7,591 bases of DNA from Melaminivora alkalimesophila (GTDB lineage: Bacteria; Pseudomonadota; Gammaproteobacteria; Burkholderiales; Burkholderiaceae_C), in the NCBI RefSeq assembly GCF_000282995.1, contig NZ_ALEE01000547.1:1-7591 (forward strand), given 5' to 3'. A program made the translations under genes and the position numbers. Shown here one piece after another: positions 5,359-7,591 of this stretch. Under the pieces are notes generated by a model. The model saw nothing but the letters and a program-made list of their open reading frames with translations, searched no databases and was not told where the DNA came from. Position 1 is the first letter of the stretch; every line of letters starts with the position of its first letter.

Positions 5359-5730
5359 TCACCATTGTCCGGTCTCGACGCGAATCGCCACTTCGCAGTC
5401 GTCGAAGATTTCCAGTTTCGCGATCTTCACGCGCGCGCCCTGCACGCCGGGCAGCTGCATCAGCCGCGCCGCCAGCTTGCCGATCAGGCTCTCCAGCAGG
5501 TTCACGTGCTCGGCCTGGCACTCGTCGATGATGATCTGGCGCACCTTGCGGTAGTCCAGCACGTGCAGGATGTCGTCGTCGGGCGGGTGCAGCGGCTGCG
5601 CGCCCAGGTTCAGCTCCGCGTCGACGCGGATCGGTTGCGGGGCGCATTTCTCGTGCGCAAGGATGCCCAGGTTGGCATCGAAGCGCAACCCGGTGAGCGT
5701 CAGGATCTGGGTGCCGGCAAGGGGGTGCAT
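5359..5730 (-). CDS. folB: Dihydroneopterin aldolase family protein (FolB/FolX type), 123 aa
   Basis: FolB cleaves 7,8-dihydroneopterin to 6-hydroxymethyl-7,8-dihydropterin and glycolaldehyde in folate synthesis; FolX of the same fold epimerises the triphosphate on the way to monapterin. The protein has family length, and its N-terminal [17 protein letters not shown] contains Glu27, while VLDY has Tyr60 and [10 protein letters not shown] has Lys105 at the expected active-site positions. The C-terminal loop reads AKLEIF instead of the SKPGAV form of E. coli FolB, so the exact activity should be treated with care. The ATG at 5730 lacks a ribosome site. An in-frame GTG at 5784 that overlaps the SDR stop would add 18 Pro-rich residues. 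It lies 50 bases after the SDR and just before ttcA, in the same operon. Confidence 0.9.
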   Translation of the reverse strand: MHPLAGTQILTLTGLRFDANLGILAHEKCAPQPIRVDAELNLGAQPLHPPDDDILHVLDYRKVRQIIIDECQAEHVNLLESLIGKLAARLMQLPGVQGARVKIAKLEIFDDCEVAIRVETGQW

Positions 5731-5780
5731 GGGTGGGCAGGGTGGCGGCGCCGCACGCAGGGGCGGGCGCACGGGGGTCG

Positions 5781-6569
5781 TCACATCAGCGAGAAGTCGC
5801 GTTCGAAGCGCATCAGGTGCTGGCCGCCGTCGACCAGCAGCGTGGTGCCGGTGATCGAGCGGTTCTCCAGCGCGAAGCGCACGCTGGCCGCCACGTCCTC
5901 GGGGGTGGAGGAGCGGCCCAGGGGGCTGAGCGTGTGCAGCTCCTCGAAGCGCTCCTCGCTCAGCATGTGGCTGCTCAGTGTCAGCCCCGGCGCCACGCCG
6001 ACCACCCGCACCAGCGGCGCCAGCGCCAGCGCCAGCATGGTGCCGGCCGCCTCCAGCGCCGCCTTGGACAGGGTGTAGCTCACGAAGTCCGGGTTCTGGT
6101 TCCAGAGCTTCTGGTCCAGCAGGTTGACGACCGCGCCCTGCAGCTGCGCCTCGCCGGCCGCGGCGCGCTGCGCCAGGTGGGCGTGCAGGGCCTGGGCCAG
6201 CAGGATGGGCGCGCCGGCGTTGCTGCGCAGGTGCTGCTCCATGCGCGCATAGCCGACATCCTCGAAGCCGTCGTGCTCGAACAGCGAGGCACTGTTGACC
6301 ACGGCGTCCACGCCGCCGAAGTGCGCCGCCACGCGCGGCAGCAGGGCGCGCACGGCGGCCTCGTCCTCGAAGTCGGCCTGGAAGGGGTGGCTCGCCACGC
6401 CCAGCGCGCTGCAGGCCGCGGCCGCCTCGGCGGCTTCCGGCTCCGAGGAGCGGTAGTGCACCGCCACCTGCCAGCCCGCGGCCGCCAGTGCCAGCGCGAT
6501 GTGGCGGCCCAGGCGCCGGGCGGCGCCGGTCACCAGCACGGTGCGGGGACGGGACGGGGAGGAGGGCAT
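5781..6569 (-). CDS. SDR oxidoreductase, pteridine reductase-like (PTR1/FolM type), 262 aa
   Basis: This is a short-chain dehydrogenase with a Rossmann fold. The cofactor motif is TGAARRLGR (14-22), the TGX3RXG form typical of pteridine reductases, and Arg40 in HYRSS suggests NADPH. NSAS (92-95) and Asn117 fit the SDR core. The catalytic Tyr165 and Lys169 are in YTLSK. In place of the usual Ser there is Asp152 (NLLD), 13 residues before Tyr165, as in trypanosomatid PTR1 (Asp181/Tyr194). VDGG (247-250) is the usual C-terminal motif. It sits directly before folB, which supports reduction of a dihydropterin, either dihydromonapterin as FolM does or dihydrofolate/biopterin. The start at 6569 has no clear ribosome site and lies only 20 bases from the divergent methyltransferase start. 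General SDR activity on another substrate remains possible. Confidence 0.9.
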   Translation of the reverse strand: MPSSPSRPRTVLVTGAARRLGRHIALALAAAGWQVAVHYRSSEPEAAEAAAACSALGVASHPFQADFEDEAAVRALLPRVAAHFGGVDAVVNSASLFEHDGFEDVGYARMEQHLRSNAGAPILLAQALHAHLAQRAAAGEAQLQGAVVNLLDQKLWNQNPDFVSYTLSKAALEAAGTMLALALAPLVRVVGVAPGLTLSSHMLSEERFEELHTLSPLGRSSTPEDVAASVRFALENRSITGTTLLVDGGQHLMRFERDFSLM

Positions 6570-6589
6570 GGAGAGGACAATGGCGCCTG

Positions 6590-7591
6590 ATGACGACGAA
6601 CACGAACCACACCAGCGCCCCGGGGGAGCCGGGCGGCGCGGCGCGCGAAGGCGCGAGTTTAACGACTGCCCTGCAGGCGCGGATCGCCGGGGACATTGCC
6701 GCTGCCGGCGGCTGGATCGGTTTCGACCGCTTCATGCAGCAGGCGCTCTACGCCCATGGCCTCGGCTACTACGCGCACGGCTCGCGCAAGTTCGGCACCA
6801 TGCCGGCCAGCGGCAGCGACTTCGTCACCGCCCCCGAGCTCGGCCCGGTCTTCGGCCAGACCCTGGCGGTGCAGCTGCGCGAGGCGCTGGAGGCGACCGG
6901 CACGCACGAGCTCTGGGAATTCGGCGCCGGTAGCGGCGCCCTGGCGGAGCAGCTGCTCGGGGCGCTGGGCGAGCGCGTGCGGCGCTACACCATCGTCGAC
7001 CTGTCGGGCAGTCTGCGGGCGCGCCAGCAGGAGCGGCTGGCCGCCTGGGGAACGCGCGTGCAATGGGCCGACCGGCTGCCCGAGGCGATCGAGGGCGTGG
7101 TGGTGGGCAACGAGGTGCTGGACGCCATGCCGGTGCAGCTGCTGCTGCGCCGGGGCGGGATCTGGCACGAGCGCGGGGTCGCGCTGGATGCGGGGGGCGC
7201 CTTTGTCTGGGCGGATCGACCGACGGAGCTACGCCCGCCCGTGGAGGTGGTGGGCGAGCACGACTACCTGACCGAGATCCACCCGCAGGCCGAAGGCTTC
7301 GTGCGCACCCTGGCGGCGCACCTGCGCCGCGGCGCGGTCTTCCTGATCGACTATGGCTTTCCCGACGCCGAGTACTACCACCCGCAGCGCGACATGGGGA
7401 CGCTGGTGTGCCACCGCGCGCACCGGGTCGATTCCGATCCGCTGGCGGAGGTGGGCACCAAGGACATCACGGCGCACGTGAACTTCACCGGCATCGCCCT
7501 GGCCGCCCAGGAAGCCGGGCTGCAGGTGCTGGGCTACACCACGCAGGCGCGCTTCCTGTTCAATTGCGGGTTATTGCAGCGGCTGGCGCAG
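6590..7591 (+). CDS. MidA/NDUFAF7-family class I SAM-dependent methyltransferase, 3' end outside the window
   Basis: The reading frame is open from the ATG at 6590 to the last base of the window (334 codons), so the C-terminus is missing; relatives are usually somewhat longer. This COG1565/PF02636 family includes mitochondrial NDUFAF7, which dimethylates an arginine of complex I; bacterial substrates are not settled. The N-terminal block GGWIGFDRFMQQALYAHGLG (40-59) is typical. The SAM site is EFGAGSGALAEQLL (110-123), followed by VGNEVLDAMPV (172-182), FLIDYGFPDAEYYHPQRDMG (251-270) and KDITAHVNFTG (291-301). Residues 1-25 are low in conservation. The ATG at 6590 is the only in-frame Met before the conserved block; its ribosome site is weak (GAGAGG, 13 bases away). 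It is divergent from the SDR operon, with 20 bases between the start codons. Confidence 0.93.
   Translation, partial: MTTNTNHTSAPGEPGGAAREGASLTTALQARIAGDIAAAGGWIGFDRFMQQALYAHGLGYYAHGSRKFGTMPASGSDFVTAPELGPVFGQTLAVQLREALEATGTHELWEFGAGSGALAEQLLGALGERVRRYTIVDLSGSLRARQQERLAAWGTRVQWADRLPEAIEGVVVGNEVLDAMPVQLLLRRGGIWHERGVALDAGGAFVWADRPTELRPPVEVVGEHDYLTEIHPQAEGFVRTLAAHLRRGAVFLIDYGFPDAEYYHPQRDMGTLVCHRAHRVDSDPLAEVGTKDITAHVNFTGIALAAQEAGLQVLGYTTQARFLFNCGLLQRLAQ

Noticed and set aside
4307..5554. A 415-codon plus-strand open frame
   Set aside because: It is antisense to ttcA and the folB end. The translation is a His/Val/Ala-rich shadow typical of GC-rich DNA and has no recognisable motif.
5359..6735. A 458-residue version of FolB
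   Set aside because: The extension is the SDR gene in another frame; the family begins near the ATG at 5730.
1..7591. tRNA or rRNA genes and a novel multi-gene defence system
   Set aside because: I saw no cloverleaf or ribosomal RNA signature. The only defence-like content is one ordinary toxin-antitoxin pair.

Overview
The window is GC-rich (clearly above 60% by eye, third codon positions mostly G or C). Its core genes look like those of a betaproteobacterium, most likely Burkholderiales, family Comamonadaceae (Acidovorax / Alicycliphilus / Diaphorobacter type). That placement rests on recognised protein style and gene content, not on a search.

Layout. (a) 1-780: mostly non-coding DNA with one plausible small minus-strand gene (168-389), a good sigma70-type promoter (693-721, minus) and an approximately 300-nt leader between them. 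(b) 782-1453, minus: an intact histidine phosphatase. (c) About 1492-3654: an accessory block holding a decayed IS30-family transposase (1534-2616, in-frame TGA at 1810 and a lost C-terminus), structured DNA without a convincing gene, and an apparently intact toxin-antitoxin pair read rightwards (2814-3430) behind a perfect 24-bp palindrome. (d) 3666-6569, minus: a tightly packed run that reads, in transcription order, pteridine-reductase-like SDR, folB, ttcA and a DUF4136 lipoprotein. (e) 6590-7591, plus: a MidA/NDUFAF7-type methyltransferase, divergent from the SDR and cut by the window edge.

How the parts fit. The SDR-folB pair points to folate or monapterin metabolism. ttcA thiolates tRNA, and the lipoprotein is a cell-envelope protein of unknown role. 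The phosphatase has the same orientation as this run, and the accessory block sits exactly between the lipoprotein and the phosphatase. The same 7-mer, TCCTTAG, occurs at both edges of the block (1485-1491 and 3655-3661). The simplest reading is that a former SDR-folB-ttcA-lipoprotein-phosphatase operon was split by an insertion that left the IS30 remnant and the toxin-antitoxin module. This is inference; the 7-mers could instead be two independent ribosome-binding sites.

I found no convincing new multi-gene system. The most useful leads are the insertion junctions, the probably leaderless toxin transcript under its palindrome, the long leader before the small left-hand gene, and the question of whether the folB/SDR pair makes folate or tetrahydromonapterin.
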